Of a DNA stretch of 21,299 nt, positions 1 through 7,193 are shown one piece after another. Position numbers and translations under genes: made by a program. Each line of letters opens with the position of its first letter. The first letter of the stretch is position 1. Under the pieces are notes generated by a model, which was given only the letters and a program-made list of their open reading frames with translations, did no database searches and was not told the origin of the DNA. The DNA is from DASZMJ01 sp035551935 (GTDB taxonomy: Bacteria; Planctomycetota; Planctomycetia; Isosphaerales; Isosphaeraceae): the NCBI GenBank assembly GCA_035551935.1, contig DASZMJ010000042.1, forward strand, positions 1 through 21,299, written 5' to 3'.

Positions 1-132
1 GCGCCCCATGATGTGACCGAACTCCACCGCGCGGTGACCGGCGAGTTGGACGCGATCGCGCGAGACCAGGATGGGCTGCGAAGCCTGTTCCACGCGTCCG
101 ACCTCCCGCTGCCGCGTGCATTACTTTCCTGA
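1..132 (+). CDS. 3' end of an unrecognised protein (partial)
   Basis: Frame 1 is open from the window edge to a TGA at 130-132 and gives 43 residues. The peptide is mildly helical and charged (TELHRAVTGELDAIARDQ), with normal composition for a coding tail in this GC-rich genome. The start lies outside the window and no domain can be recognised, so no function is offered. The next gene follows on the same strand after about 80 bases. Confidence 0.45.
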   Translation, partial: APHDVTELHRAVTGELDAIARDQDGLRSLFHASDLPLPRALLS

Positions 133-213
133 CGATCAGTAGAACTATCCCGCCCGGTCGGTCCGCGCTGCGTGGGCGCGGACGGGGGTCGGATTCACAA
201 GGGGGGCGATTCG

Positions 214-690
214 ATGCAGGGCGTTTCGAAGCGACGGCGGGTCGAGCCGGGGCTGGAGTCGCTGGAGGGGCGGTCGTTGCTCTCGGTCGGGCTGCACGGG
301 CGGGTGACGGGCACCTTCGCGGTGGCCAATGGCCCGCTGCCGGGGGTCGAGGTCGTTTCCTTCGACCTCCACGGCCGGGCCCCTCGCGTCGGGCCGGTGG
401 GGTCGTCGGGCTCGTTCCTGGTCCCGGGGACGGGCTTGCAGTCGCTCCTGCCGAGCTCTCGGATCAACGGCGTGCCCGTGCTGGCGACCTCCTCGGCCGG
501 CGCCGTCGCGGGCCCCGCCGACCTGGTGCTCCAGCAGATCAACCGCAACTTCGCCCGGCTGACGGTCCTCGGCACGGTCACCACCGGCACGGGCGCATTC
601 ACCGGAGCCACCGGGAGCTTCCACGCTTTGCTTCGCCTCGACCTCCGCAACGACCACGTCTCCGGCACCGCCGCGGGCGTCCTCCGCTAG
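214..690 (+). CDS. Small surface-type protein with N-terminal LExLEGR motif
   Basis: A 158-residue protein. The ATG at 214 is preferred over an upstream in-frame GTG at 172 because an AAGGGGGG ribosome-binding site lies 7 bases before it (199-206). The N-terminus is basic (KRRR) and followed by EPGLESLEGRSLLS. Similar LExLExRxLLS segments recur at the N-termini of planctomycete surface or secreted proteins; that link is from general knowledge, and its role in export is inferred. The rest is rich in Gly, Val, Thr and Ser and probably beta-stranded, ending in a GTGAFTGATGSFHALLRL stretch typical of small beta-barrel or beta-sandwich proteins. There are no cysteines and no clear transmembrane helix. 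The protein at 8314-9237 carries the same N-terminal motif. The precise function is unknown. Confidence 0.7.
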   Translation: MQGVSKRRRVEPGLESLEGRSLLSVGLHGRVTGTFAVANGPLPGVEVVSFDLHGRAPRVGPVGSSGSFLVPGTGLQSLLPSSRINGVPVLATSSAGAVAGPADLVLQQINRNFARLTVLGTVTTGTGAFTGATGSFHALLRLDLRNDHVSGTAAGVLR

Positions 691-701
691 CCAACGAACG
701 A

Positions 702-740
702 GCGGCCGAGGGGAGGGGTCGCCTCCTCCCCTCGGGCCGC
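702..740. terminator. Bidirectional hairpin between convergent genes
   Basis: The arms 702-716 and 725-740 pair over about 15 GC-rich bases with one bulged base (736) and an 8-base loop. The hairpin sits between the + strand stop at 690 and the - strand stop at 745, so it could end transcripts from both sides. Neither side has a clear T-tract, so intrinsic termination is inferred from position and stem strength. Confidence 0.55.
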
Positions 741-744
741 GCGA

Positions 745-1107
745 TTACTGCCAGTGGTTCAGGACGTGGAGGTGATCCGGTAGGGACGTCCCGGAGGCTT
801 GAAGTCTGGCGAGGGCGGTCGCGATCGCCTGGGCGGACATGCGGTGCCGCGGGTCGCCGTCGTCGCGGACTATGAGGATGCCGGGGTGGTGGCCGCCGGC
901 CGCGAGGATCAGGTCGTGGAGGTCGGTGAAATCCTCATGGTCATGGGTCATGGTCGCGCGACGCTCGCAAATCGCCCAGGCCAGGACCCGTGGGTCGGTC
1001 ACCGAGAGTAGGCCGACGCTTCCGTCCACGACGAGGTCATGACCCGCCGACTTCAGTCGGGCGGCGCGGCGATGCTCGCTGATGTTCTCATCGAGAAGGA
1101 GCCTCAT
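745..1107 (-). CDS. DUF5615 PIN-like toxin
   Basis: A 120-residue protein beginning MRLLLDENIS, the hallmark start of the DUF5615 PIN-like family. It has the acidic D6-E7 pair, a central SVTDPRVLAWAICERRATM segment and a THDHEDF motif at about 54-60, which matches the conserved acidic metal-site pattern of PIN-type nucleases. The family is known as the toxin half of toxin-antitoxin pairs and is presumed to act as a metal-dependent RNase. The start at 1107 overlaps the antitoxin stop by ATGA (1104-1107), which implies translational coupling. A longer open frame extends to 1164, but the extra 19 residues are low-complexity, Arg-rich and would lie inside the antitoxin gene. The RNA target cannot be told from sequence. 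Confidence 0.85.
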   Translation of the reverse strand: MRLLLDENISEHRRAARLKSAGHDLVVDGSVGLLSVTDPRVLAWAICERRATMTHDHEDFTDLHDLILAAGGHHPGILIVRDDGDPRHRMSAQAIATALARLQASGTSLPDHLHVLNHWQ

Positions 1108-1397
1108 GATCCGTGTGGCCGATCGAGGCCGCGTGCCCGGATGTCGGCGGTCTCCATATCGCAATCGGCCTGGACGAAGTCCCTGTGGCGCACGACGTAG
1201 CCGAGGGCTTCGTGGACCGCCTCGATGGGGATCTGGAGCTCGCGGGCGAGCTCCTCGGGGGTGTAGGGTTCGGGGCCGTGGATATAGCCGTCGATGACGA
1301 TGGCTCGGATGCGGCGGCCCTTGACCCAGAGCTGGCGGTAGTTCGAGCCGGGGCGGGGATCGAGGTACTTGTAGCGGTGCTCGTCGACGGTCGACAT
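1104..1397 (-). CDS. DUF433 antitoxin
   Basis: A 97-residue protein of the DUF433 family. The conserved core includes RYKYLDPRPGSNYRQLWVKG, then VIDGYIHG, then a winged-helix-like stretch (YTPEELARELQIPIEAVHEA) that probably binds DNA, then an ALGYVVRHRDFV helix. DUF433 proteins commonly sit immediately upstream of DUF5615 PIN-like toxins and are taken to be their antitoxins. The gene overlaps the toxin start by four bases. An AGGA sits 8 bases before the ATG. It lies 27 bases downstream of smpB on the same strand, so read-through from smpB is possible. Autoregulation of the pair is expected by analogy but no operator was identified. Confidence 0.87.
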   Translation of the reverse strand: MSTVDEHRYKYLDPRPGSNYRQLWVKGRRIRAIVIDGYIHGPEPYTPEELARELQIPIEAVHEALGYVVRHRDFVQADCDMETADIRARGLDRPHGS

Positions 1398-1424
1398 GGA
1401 GAGATTCCTAGGCTTGGCCTCGGC

Positions 1425-1922
1425 TCAGTCGCGTCGGCGGAGGGCGCGGTCCATCTCGCGGCGGGCGTCCTGGGCCTTGAGGGCGTCGCGCTTGTCGTGC
1501 TGCTTGCGGCCGCGGGCGACGCAGAGCTCGACCTTGGCCATCCCTTTCTTGAAGTAGATCTGGAGCGGCACGAGGGTCAGGCCGCGCTCGGAGGTCTTGG
1601 CGGCGACCTTGTCGATCTCGCGGCGATGGAGCAGGAGCTTGCGGGGCCGCTTCGGCTTGTGGTTCATCCGGTTGGCCTGGAGGTACTCGGGGATGTCGCA
1701 GCCGTAGAGCCAGACCTCGCCGCGGTCGACGCCGGCGTAGGCCTCCTCGAGGCTCGCCTTGCCGTTGCGGAGGCTCTTGACCTCGGTGCCGGTCAGCACC
1801 AGGCCGGCCTCGACCTTCTCCAGCAGGTCGAACTCGAACCGCGCACGGCGGTTCCGGGCGACGACGTGGATCGCCTCGCCGGGGGCCTTCGCCTTGTCCG
1901 TCTCCCTGCCCTTCTTCGCCAT
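1425..1922 (-). CDS. smpB: SsrA-binding protein SmpB
   Basis: A 165-residue protein with the full SmpB layout. It has an N-terminal lysine-rich lead, NRRARFEFDLLEKVEAGLVL, then the TGTEVKSLRNGKASLEEAYA block, the YLQANRMNHKPKRPRKLLLH tmRNA-contact region, LTLVPLQIYFKKGMAKVEL, and a C-terminal GRKQHDKRDALK tail that is disordered until it enters the ribosomal A site. SmpB delivers tmRNA to stalled ribosomes in trans-translation, which rescues the ribosome and tags the nascent peptide. A GGAAGG ribosome-binding site lies 7 bases before the ATG at 1922. The length is normal for the family. No tmRNA gene (ssrA) was found in the window. The toxin-antitoxin pair follows on the same strand. Confidence 0.97.
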   Translation of the reverse strand: MAKKGRETDKAKAPGEAIHVVARNRRARFEFDLLEKVEAGLVLTGTEVKSLRNGKASLEEAYAGVDRGEVWLYGCDIPEYLQANRMNHKPKRPRKLLLHRREIDKVAAKTSERGLTLVPLQIYFKKGMAKVELCVARGRKQHDKRDALKAQDARREMDRALRRRD

Positions 1923-2135
1923 CGCCCCGCCTTCCGTCGCCGAGTGGGCCGCCGATCTTCACGGATTATACAAGCGGGCGGCCGGCGGCGGACAGTCGCG
2001 CGGCGGCTTGGGCGCGGTCGCATCCTCATCCCTGGACTTCAAGGCGAGTCGGTCGTATAAGTTGGAGGAGAGCAGACAGGCCGCCGGGCCGCGCCCGGGC
2101 CCGGCATCGTGATCGCCCCGAACAGGAGCCCAGTC

Positions 2136-2915
2136 ATGTCCTTCCGCTTCCTGGCGACGACCTTCGGGATCGCGGCGGCCCTCGGGTTCGCGGCCTTGGC
2201 ACCGGCACAGGAAGCAACTCGATCGTCCCGGACCCAGAGGCCCCAGGACAACGCCAAGGCCACCGACGAGGCGAAGGGCACCGCCAAGGCCGGCGAGAAG
2301 GATAAGGACAAGGCCGCCAAGCCCGAGCCGAAGACCGAGCTGGCGACCTTCGGCGGCGGCTGCTTCTGGTGCATGGAGGCGGTCTTCGAGCGCATCCCGG
2401 GCGTCAAGAACGTGGTCTCGGGCTACTCCGGCGGCATCTTCCCCAACCCGTCGTACGAGCTCGTCCACACCGGCCAGACCGGCCACGCCGAGGTCATCCA
2501 GCTCGAGTACGACCCGGCCGTCGTGTCGTATGATGAACTGCTCAAATGGTTCTTCAAGTCGCACGACCCGACCACCCTCAACCGCCAGGGTCCCGACGAG
2601 GGGACGCAGTACCGTTCGGTGATCTTCTACCACACCGAGGAGCAGAAGACGGCCGCCCTGGCCATGTACCAGAAGCTGACCAAGGCCCGCCACTTCCCCG
2701 ACCCGATCGTCACCGAGCTCGCCCCCTTCAAGGCCTTCTACCCGGCCGAGCCCGGCCACCAGGACTTCTACCGCCGCAACCGCAACCTCGACCACCCCTA
2801 CGTGGAATCGATCATCAAGCCCAAGCTCCGGCACCTGACCCCCAAGCCCGCCCCCAAGGCCAAGGCCAAGGCCAAGCCGAAGCCCAAGGCCGACGCGGCG
2901 TCGGCCTCCAAGTGA
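2136..2915 (+). CDS. msrA: Exported peptide methionine sulfoxide reductase A
   Basis: A 259-residue MsrA, which reduces the S-epimer of methionine sulfoxide in proteins. Residues 1-25 form a signal peptide (hydrophobic run, then APAQ), so it should act outside the cytoplasm. Residues 35-67 are a charged Lys/Glu/Ala linker. The catalytic domain starts at 69 with ATFGGGCFWCMEAVF, where C76 is the nucleophile and C79 the likely resolving cysteine. It continues with SGYSGG, HTGQTGHAEV, LKWFFKSHDPTTLNRQGPDE and GTQYRSVIFYH. No other cysteine is present, so a C76-C79 disulfide, known for GCFWC-type MsrA enzymes, is the likely intermediate. The C-terminus (237-251) is an Ala/Lys/Pro tail that is unusual for the family. 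The ATG at 2136 is preferred over GTG 2109 because an AGGAG lies 7 bases upstream. Confidence 0.95.
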   Translation: MSFRFLATTFGIAAALGFAALAPAQEATRSSRTQRPQDNAKATDEAKGTAKAGEKDKDKAAKPEPKTELATFGGGCFWCMEAVFERIPGVKNVVSGYSGGIFPNPSYELVHTGQTGHAEVIQLEYDPAVVSYDELLKWFFKSHDPTTLNRQGPDEGTQYRSVIFYHTEEQKTAALAMYQKLTKARHFPDPIVTELAPFKAFYPAEPGHQDFYRRNRNLDHPYVESIIKPKLRHLTPKPAPKAKAKAKPKPKADAASASK

Positions 2916-2924
2916 CGCGTGCTG

Positions 2925-3641
2925 ATGGACGACGCGAACCCGACGGACCTGACCCGAGCCGTGGCCAGGCTCGCGGACCTCGTCGAGGGCCGCCTCGCGC
3001 CGGCGCTCGAACGGATCGCCGCGGCCCTGGAGCGGTCGCCGGCGCAGGGAGCGATGTCGGCCTCGGCCCATCGCGAGGGAGTCGAGGCGACGGTCGAGGT
3101 CCGGCGGGCGATCGGGCAGGGGGACTGGATCCGGGCCGGGGCGCTAGCCGAGGCGGCCGGCCGCGACGACCCGGAGGCCGCCGCGCGACTGGTCGGCGAG
3201 GTCGAGTCGGGCCGTCGGGCCGCGATCGCTGCGGTCCGCGACCGGATCGACGCGGCCCGCGACGCCAACGACCTCGGCCGCGTGCTGTCGCTCCGCGACG
3301 AGCTCGACTCTCTGCTCCTCGGCGAGCCGGCGCCCGACCTGGACCGCCTCCTGGCCAAATGGTTCATGGCAACGATCCAGCGCCGGCTGTTCGAGCCGCC
3401 GATCGGCCCCGAGGTCGCCGAGATGGCCGGGGCGGTCGCCGACCGCTTCCCCGGGACGACTGAGGGGGCCAGCCTCCGCAAGGCCCTGCCGACCCTCCGC
3501 CGTAGCGCCGGCCTCTGCCCGCGCTGCGCCGAGCCCTACACCGGCATCGAGGACGCCTGCCCGAAGTGCCTCGCCGGCCCCAGCACCCTCCCGCTCCCCG
3601 TCGTCGAGCCCCCTCCCGTCGAGCCCGGCGCCCCGGCCTGA
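2925..3641 (+). CDS. Zinc-ribbon protein of unknown function
   Basis: A 238-residue protein I do not recognise as a named family. Residues 5-40 form a likely amphipathic helix or coiled coil (VARLADLVEGRLAPALERI). Residues 55-190 are mostly helical and Ala/Arg/Asp-rich, with a VRDRIDAARDANDLGRVL segment. Residues 198-215 hold a zinc ribbon with paired CPRC and CPKC motifs separated by 10 residues. The last 20 residues are Pro-rich. There is no signal peptide, so it is probably cytoplasmic. It starts about 9 bases after the msrA stop and is likely cotranscribed with it. GTG 2919 is an alternative start two codons upstream. The TGA stop lies in the CTGAG copy that flanks the MITE-like element. 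Function is not assigned. Confidence 0.8.
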   Translation: MDDANPTDLTRAVARLADLVEGRLAPALERIAAALERSPAQGAMSASAHREGVEATVEVRRAIGQGDWIRAGALAEAAGRDDPEAAARLVGEVESGRRAAIAAVRDRIDAARDANDLGRVLSLRDELDSLLLGEPAPDLDRLLAKWFMATIQRRLFEPPIGPEVAEMAGAVADRFPGTTEGASLRKALPTLRRSAGLCPRCAEPYTGIEDACPKCLAGPSTLPLPVVEPPPVEPGAPA

Positions 3642-3642
3642 G

Positions 3643-3775
3643 AGGCTGTGAATCATTCGTCAGGCGTTCAGGTACATGCAGCAACAGGCATGGATGTAAG
3701 TCCTTACGCTGCTTGTCTGTCAGATGTACACTAGAACTTTAGTCGAGCGCACAAACGACGAATGATTCACAACCT
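3643..3775. mobile_element. MITE-like element with near-perfect terminal inverted repeats
   Basis: The ends 3641-3661 and 3757-3777 are inverted repeats over 21 bases with one mismatch (reading AGAGGCTGTGAATCATTCGTC-like inward). A CTGAG direct repeat flanks the element at 3638-3642 and 3776-3780 and may be a target-site duplication. A 3-base TGA duplication is an equally valid reading because repeat and arm overlap. The interior is much richer in A and T than its neighbours, has no gene, and contains an imperfect inner palindrome bounded by GTACAT (3672-3677) and ATGTAC (3724-3729). It lies between two convergent genes, exactly at the stop codon of the first, leaving that stop intact. Size, repeat ends and lack of an ORF fit a non-autonomous element moved by a transposase elsewhere. 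The parent family is not identified. Confidence 0.65.
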
Positions 3776-3789
3776 CTGAGTCGAAGCGA

Positions 3790-6303
3790 TCACAACACCG
3801 CCAGTTGCCCTCGCGTGACGCCGTAGCGGCTCGTGGCCTTGAGGTCCTTCCACAAGGTCCGGGGCTCGCGACGGCCATCGAGGGCGTCGTCGTAAAGCGC
3901 GAGAGTGCGGGCGACGTCCTCGGTGGAGTCGTCGAGGAACTCGACCCGGAAGTGCCGCGCCCCGAGGGCGGCGAGGCGGGGCAGGTACTCGGCGGCCGTC
4001 TGCGGCACGGCGTTGAAGAGGGTGTTCCGGCAGCCCACGTCGGCCTTCAACGGGTGCTCCATCCCCACGCGATCGCGCAGCTTGACGTCGTGCGAGTCGC
4101 AAGGTCGCCCGCAGTTGCTCTTGTCCGTCCCCGGCGAGAGGACGGCGCAGAAGACGCAGTGTTCGTCGTGGAACATCGGCATGTGCTGGTGGATCACGAC
4201 CTCCAGCCAGCCCGGCGGCGCGGCGTGGAGGAGGTCGTCGAGCTGGTCGAAACTCAGGTCGTAGGAGGCCGTCACCCGGAGGGCGCCGCGGGCCCGGAGG
4301 AGGTCGACGGTAAGCTCGTTGGCCGCGTTCAGGGAGGAGTCGACCACGAACGGGAGTCCCTCGGCGGCGCAGAAGGCCAGGCCGCCGGCGTTGCGGACGA
4401 GGAGGCCGTCGCTCCCCTGGCGCGCGAGATACCGGAAGATGGGCGCCTCGCCGGGCTTCTCGATCCGGGGGGTCGCGAGGAAGACCACGGCGTCGGGCTT
4501 GGCCTGCCTCGCGGCCGCGAGTCCGTCCTTGAGCCGGCGGATGTCCTGGAAATCGAGGTAGATCGTCGCCAGGCCGGCCTTCGCGGCGGCCTCGGCCTGC
4601 TCGACGGTCCGGCAGAGTGCCGAGAGGGCGGGGACGGCCGGCGAAGTCGAATCCTCATGAATCGAGGCCCGAAGGTGGGGCAGGACCGGCTCGACGGCCA
4701 GTGCAACGGGCCGGGAGGTCGCGGCGGCCTCGTCGAGTCGGTCGATCAGGGCCCGGCGGAGGACGTTGAGCACGCTCTTGGGGACGAGCGGACCGCCGTC
4801 GATCATCGCCTCGAAGCCGCGGAGGGTGTAGGTCGTGCCGCCGAGCCGGTCGAACCCTTCGCGGAGCGATTCGGGGGTGGCCGCGAGCCGCTCGGCGCGG
4901 GCGAGGGGGGCGTCGCCGACGATCCGCGACGCGACGCCCGACGCGGTCCGGCCTTCGAGGACCAAAGGTTCTCCGACGATCGCCCTGACCGAGAGATCGA
5001 GCTCCATCTTCCGCTTCGGCGCCCCTTCGAACGTGGCGCGGAGGCGGCGGGTCAGGTCGGGGTCGTCGGTCTTCCAGGCACGCTGGCCGGCTCGGAGCCG
5101 CCTCGGGTCGAGGTCGCGACGACCGAAGGCCAGCTCGACCGGGCCCGACGCCCCGCGGCGGCCGACCGGCCGGACCTCGTAGACGCGGCCACCTTGCTCG
5201 TCGAGGCCGCTCGCCTCGTCGCCGTCGAAGACGACCCCGTCGCCCGGCTTGACCGGCGCGGCCGGGTCGAGCCGGACGTGGTCGCCGACGACGGCCGCGA
5301 TCGTCCCGAGGAAGACGCCCCGCTTCTTCGAGTAGTCGCCGCGGACGAGGACCTTGTGGTTGTTCCCGTCGAGGAACCCGTGGCTGAACCCGCGCGAAAA
5401 GGACATCTCCATCTCTTGCACGTCGGAACGCGAGAATGACAACGAGCGGCCGGCGGCGGCCTCGTCGATGGCGCGGCGATACGCGCGCGTGATGTTGGCC
5501 ACGTACTCGGGCGACTTCAGGCGTCCCTCGATCTTCAGGCTCGCGACCCCCAGCCGCGCCAGGTCGGGCACGAGGTCGAAGGCCGCGAGGTCCTGGGGGC
5601 TGAGGAGGTAGCGGATCGGGCCGAGGTCCACCGCCTCGCCGTCGCAGATCACCTCATAGGGCAGCCGGCACGCCTGGGCGCACTCGCCGCGGTTGGCCGA
5701 CCGGCCGCCGAGGGCCTCGCTGGTCAGGCACTGGCCCGAGTAGGCGACGCAGAGGGCCCCGTGCACGAAGACCTCGACCGGCAAGGGGGCCTCGGCGACG
5801 ACCTTGCCGATCTCGTCCAGCGACAGCTCCCGCGCCAGGATCACCCGCGAGCAGCCGAGATCCCGCGCCAGCCGGACCCCCTCGGCGCTCGTGACCGACA
5901 TCTGGGTCGAGGCGTGGATTTCCAGGTCGGGCGTGATCGCGCGGACCAGGCGCACCAGGCCGAGGTCCTGCACGATCACGGCGTCGGCCCCGGCCAGGGC
6001 GACTCGGCGGACGACCGCTTCGACGGCCTCGAGCTCCCTCGGGAAGATGAGGGTATTGAGCGTCACGTAGCCGCGGACGCCGCGGCGGTGCAGCAGCGCC
6101 ATGACCTCGGGCAGCTCGTCGAGGTCGAAGTTGGTGGCCCGGGCGCGGGCGTTGTGCCCTTGCAGGCCGAAATAGACCGCGTCGGCCCCGTTCTCGATCG
6201 CCGCGACCAGGCACGTCCGGTCCCCGGCCGGCGCGAGCAGCTCGGGACGGGTCGCGGGGAGGGTCGGGATCGGGTCGGTCCTGGCGGTCGTGGCGTTGGG
6301 CAT
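3790..6303 (-). CDS. U32 family protein (RlhA-like, with DUF3656 domain)
   Basis: An 837-residue member of the U32 family. Members once called peptidases include RlhA and TrhP, which hydroxylate 23S rRNA and tRNA. The N-terminal module begins RPELLAPAGD at about 19 and has ENGADAVYFG, EIHASTQMSV (128-137) and a cysteine set C185, C192, C208, C212 around SANRGECAQACR, expected to hold an Fe-S centre. Around 380-560 lies a linker plus a DUF3656-like domain (KRKMELDLSVRAIVGEPL ... PKSVLNVLRRALIDRL), the layout of RlhA. The last 240 residues contain a second cysteine set C716, C719, C731, C735. The start is uncertain: ATG 6303 precedes the conserved core by 20 residues, while ATGs at 6348 and 6420 are possible, and none has a good ribosome-binding site. 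The substrate is inferred, not shown. Confidence 0.9.
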   Translation of the reverse strand: MPNATTARTDPIPTLPATRPELLAPAGDRTCLVAAIENGADAVYFGLQGHNARARATNFDLDELPEVMALLHRRGVRGYVTLNTLIFPRELEAVEAVVRRVALAGADAVIVQDLGLVRLVRAITPDLEIHASTQMSVTSAEGVRLARDLGCSRVILARELSLDEIGKVVAEAPLPVEVFVHGALCVAYSGQCLTSEALGGRSANRGECAQACRLPYEVICDGEAVDLGPIRYLLSPQDLAAFDLVPDLARLGVASLKIEGRLKSPEYVANITRAYRRAIDEAAAGRSLSFSRSDVQEMEMSFSRGFSHGFLDGNNHKVLVRGDYSKKRGVFLGTIAAVVGDHVRLDPAAPVKPGDGVVFDGDEASGLDEQGGRVYEVRPVGRRGASGPVELAFGRRDLDPRRLRAGQRAWKTDDPDLTRRLRATFEGAPKRKMELDLSVRAIVGEPLVLEGRTASGVASRIVGDAPLARAERLAATPESLREGFDRLGGTTYTLRGFEAMIDGGPLVPKSVLNVLRRALIDRLDEAAATSRPVALAVEPVLPHLRASIHEDSTSPAVPALSALCRTVEQAEAAAKAGLATIYLDFQDIRRLKDGLAAARQAKPDAVVFLATPRIEKPGEAPIFRYLARQGSDGLLVRNAGGLAFCAAEGLPFVVDSSLNAANELTVDLLRARGALRVTASYDLSFDQLDDLLHAAPPGWLEVVIHQHMPMFHDEHCVFCAVLSPGTDKSNCGRPCDSHDVKLRDRVGMEHPLKADVGCRNTLFNAVPQTAAEYLPRLAALGARHFRVEFLDDSTEDVARTLALYDDALDGRREPRTLWKDLKATSRYGVTRGQLAVL

Positions 6304-6548
6304 GGGCACATCGAGGGGTCCGTCGGGGGGGCTTCCGGAGTCCATCATCGCCGCGCGACGGCCGGCGCGGCAAGGCCGGTCGGCCCGCCGCTGCGGCTTG
6401 ACTTGGAACGCGATGCCCATCAGAGTATGGAATTTGCGGCCAGGGAAAGGGGCGCGGGCGAGGCTCGCGGGCGTCGCCGTCCGGCGCGACAATCGCCGGG
6501 ATCGGGGCCGGGCGACCCCGAACCTTCCGCCGGCGCGGGACGTAACCA
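6304..6548. promoter_or_regulatory. Divergent intergenic region between the U32 gene and an ECF operon
   Basis: These 245 bases separate two divergent genes and must hold the promoters of both. I cannot point to confident -35/-10 boxes. The left part may be coding if the U32 gene starts at 6348 or 6420. A weak GGGA lies 8 bases before the sigma factor ATG. Confidence 0.35.
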
Positions 6549-7193
6549 ATGACGAAGGCCCCCGAGACGGCCGACCCGATCGCCTCGCCCACCGACGAGG
6601 AGCTGCTCAGCCGGTATCGGGAGACGGGCCGGACGGCCGACTTCGACGCGCTGGTGCACCGCTACGAGCGCGAGCTGTATCGCTACCTCGCCCGCTACCT
6701 GGGCGACCCGGCCCTCGCCGACGACGTCTTCCAGAACACGTTCCTCCAGGTCCATCTGAAACGCGGGCTCTACGAGGACGGGCGTCCCGTGCGCCCCTGG
6801 CTCTATGCGATCGCGACCCACCAGGCCGTCGACGCCTTGCGCAAGGTCAACCGGCACCCGACGGTCAGCCTCGACCGCCGGGCCGACTCCGGCGGCTCGG
6901 GCGCGGAGGCCGGCGCCCTGGTCGACCTCCTGGTCAGCAACGAGCCGGGGCCTCTCTCGGCGCTCCAGGGGGAGGAGCGGAAGGAGTGGGTCCGGGCCAG
7001 CATCGCCAAGCTCCCCGACGCCCTCCGTCAAACGTTGATCCTCGCCTACTACCAAGACCTCAAGTATCGCGAGATCGCCGAGATCCTGAAGATCCCGGTC
7101 GGCACGGTCAAGTCGCGATTGCACGCCGCCCTGGCCAAGCTCATGGAGATGGCGCGGGCGGCGAACCCCGACGAGAACGGCCCTTTGCCATGA
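6549..7193 (+). CDS. ECF RNA polymerase sigma factor (with anti-sigma partner)
   Basis: A 214-residue sigma-70 family ECF factor that would direct RNA polymerase to a small regulon. Region 2 spans about 31-100: FDALVHRYERELYRYLARYL, then DPALADDVFQNTFLQVHL, then the RPWLYAIATHQAVDALRK -10 recognition part. A Gly/Ser/Ala-rich linker follows (113-135). Region 4 spans about 146-198, with the helix-turn-helix at 171-195 (LKYREIAEILKIPVGTVKSR) that reads the -35 box. The TGA stop overlaps the ATG of the next gene (ATGA at 7190-7193), so the two are translationally coupled, which is the classic sigma/anti-sigma arrangement. Its target promoter is unknown. Confidence 0.95.
   Translation: MTKAPETADPIASPTDEELLSRYRETGRTADFDALVHRYERELYRYLARYLGDPALADDVFQNTFLQVHLKRGLYEDGRPVRPWLYAIATHQAVDALRKVNRHPTVSLDRRADSGGSGAEAGALVDLLVSNEPGPLSALQGEERKEWVRASIAKLPDALRQTLILAYYQDLKYREIAEILKIPVGTVKSRLHAALAKLMEMARAANPDENGPLP

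Noticed and set aside
1113..2060. 315-codon open frame on the plus strand opposite smpB and the antitoxin
   Set aside because: It is antisense to two clearly recognised genes and is rich in Val, Leu, Ala, Gly and Asp, as expected for the mirror frame of GC-rich coding DNA.
3805..5439. 544-codon open frame on the plus strand opposite the U32 gene
   Set aside because: The minus strand carries conserved U32 and DUF3656 motifs throughout; the plus frame has none.
6304..6549. Extension of the U32 protein to the sigma factor start
   Set aside because: The extra 82 residues are Arg-rich, start with TTG, and would take up the whole divergent promoter region. A shorter extension to 6348 or 6420 is not fully excluded.
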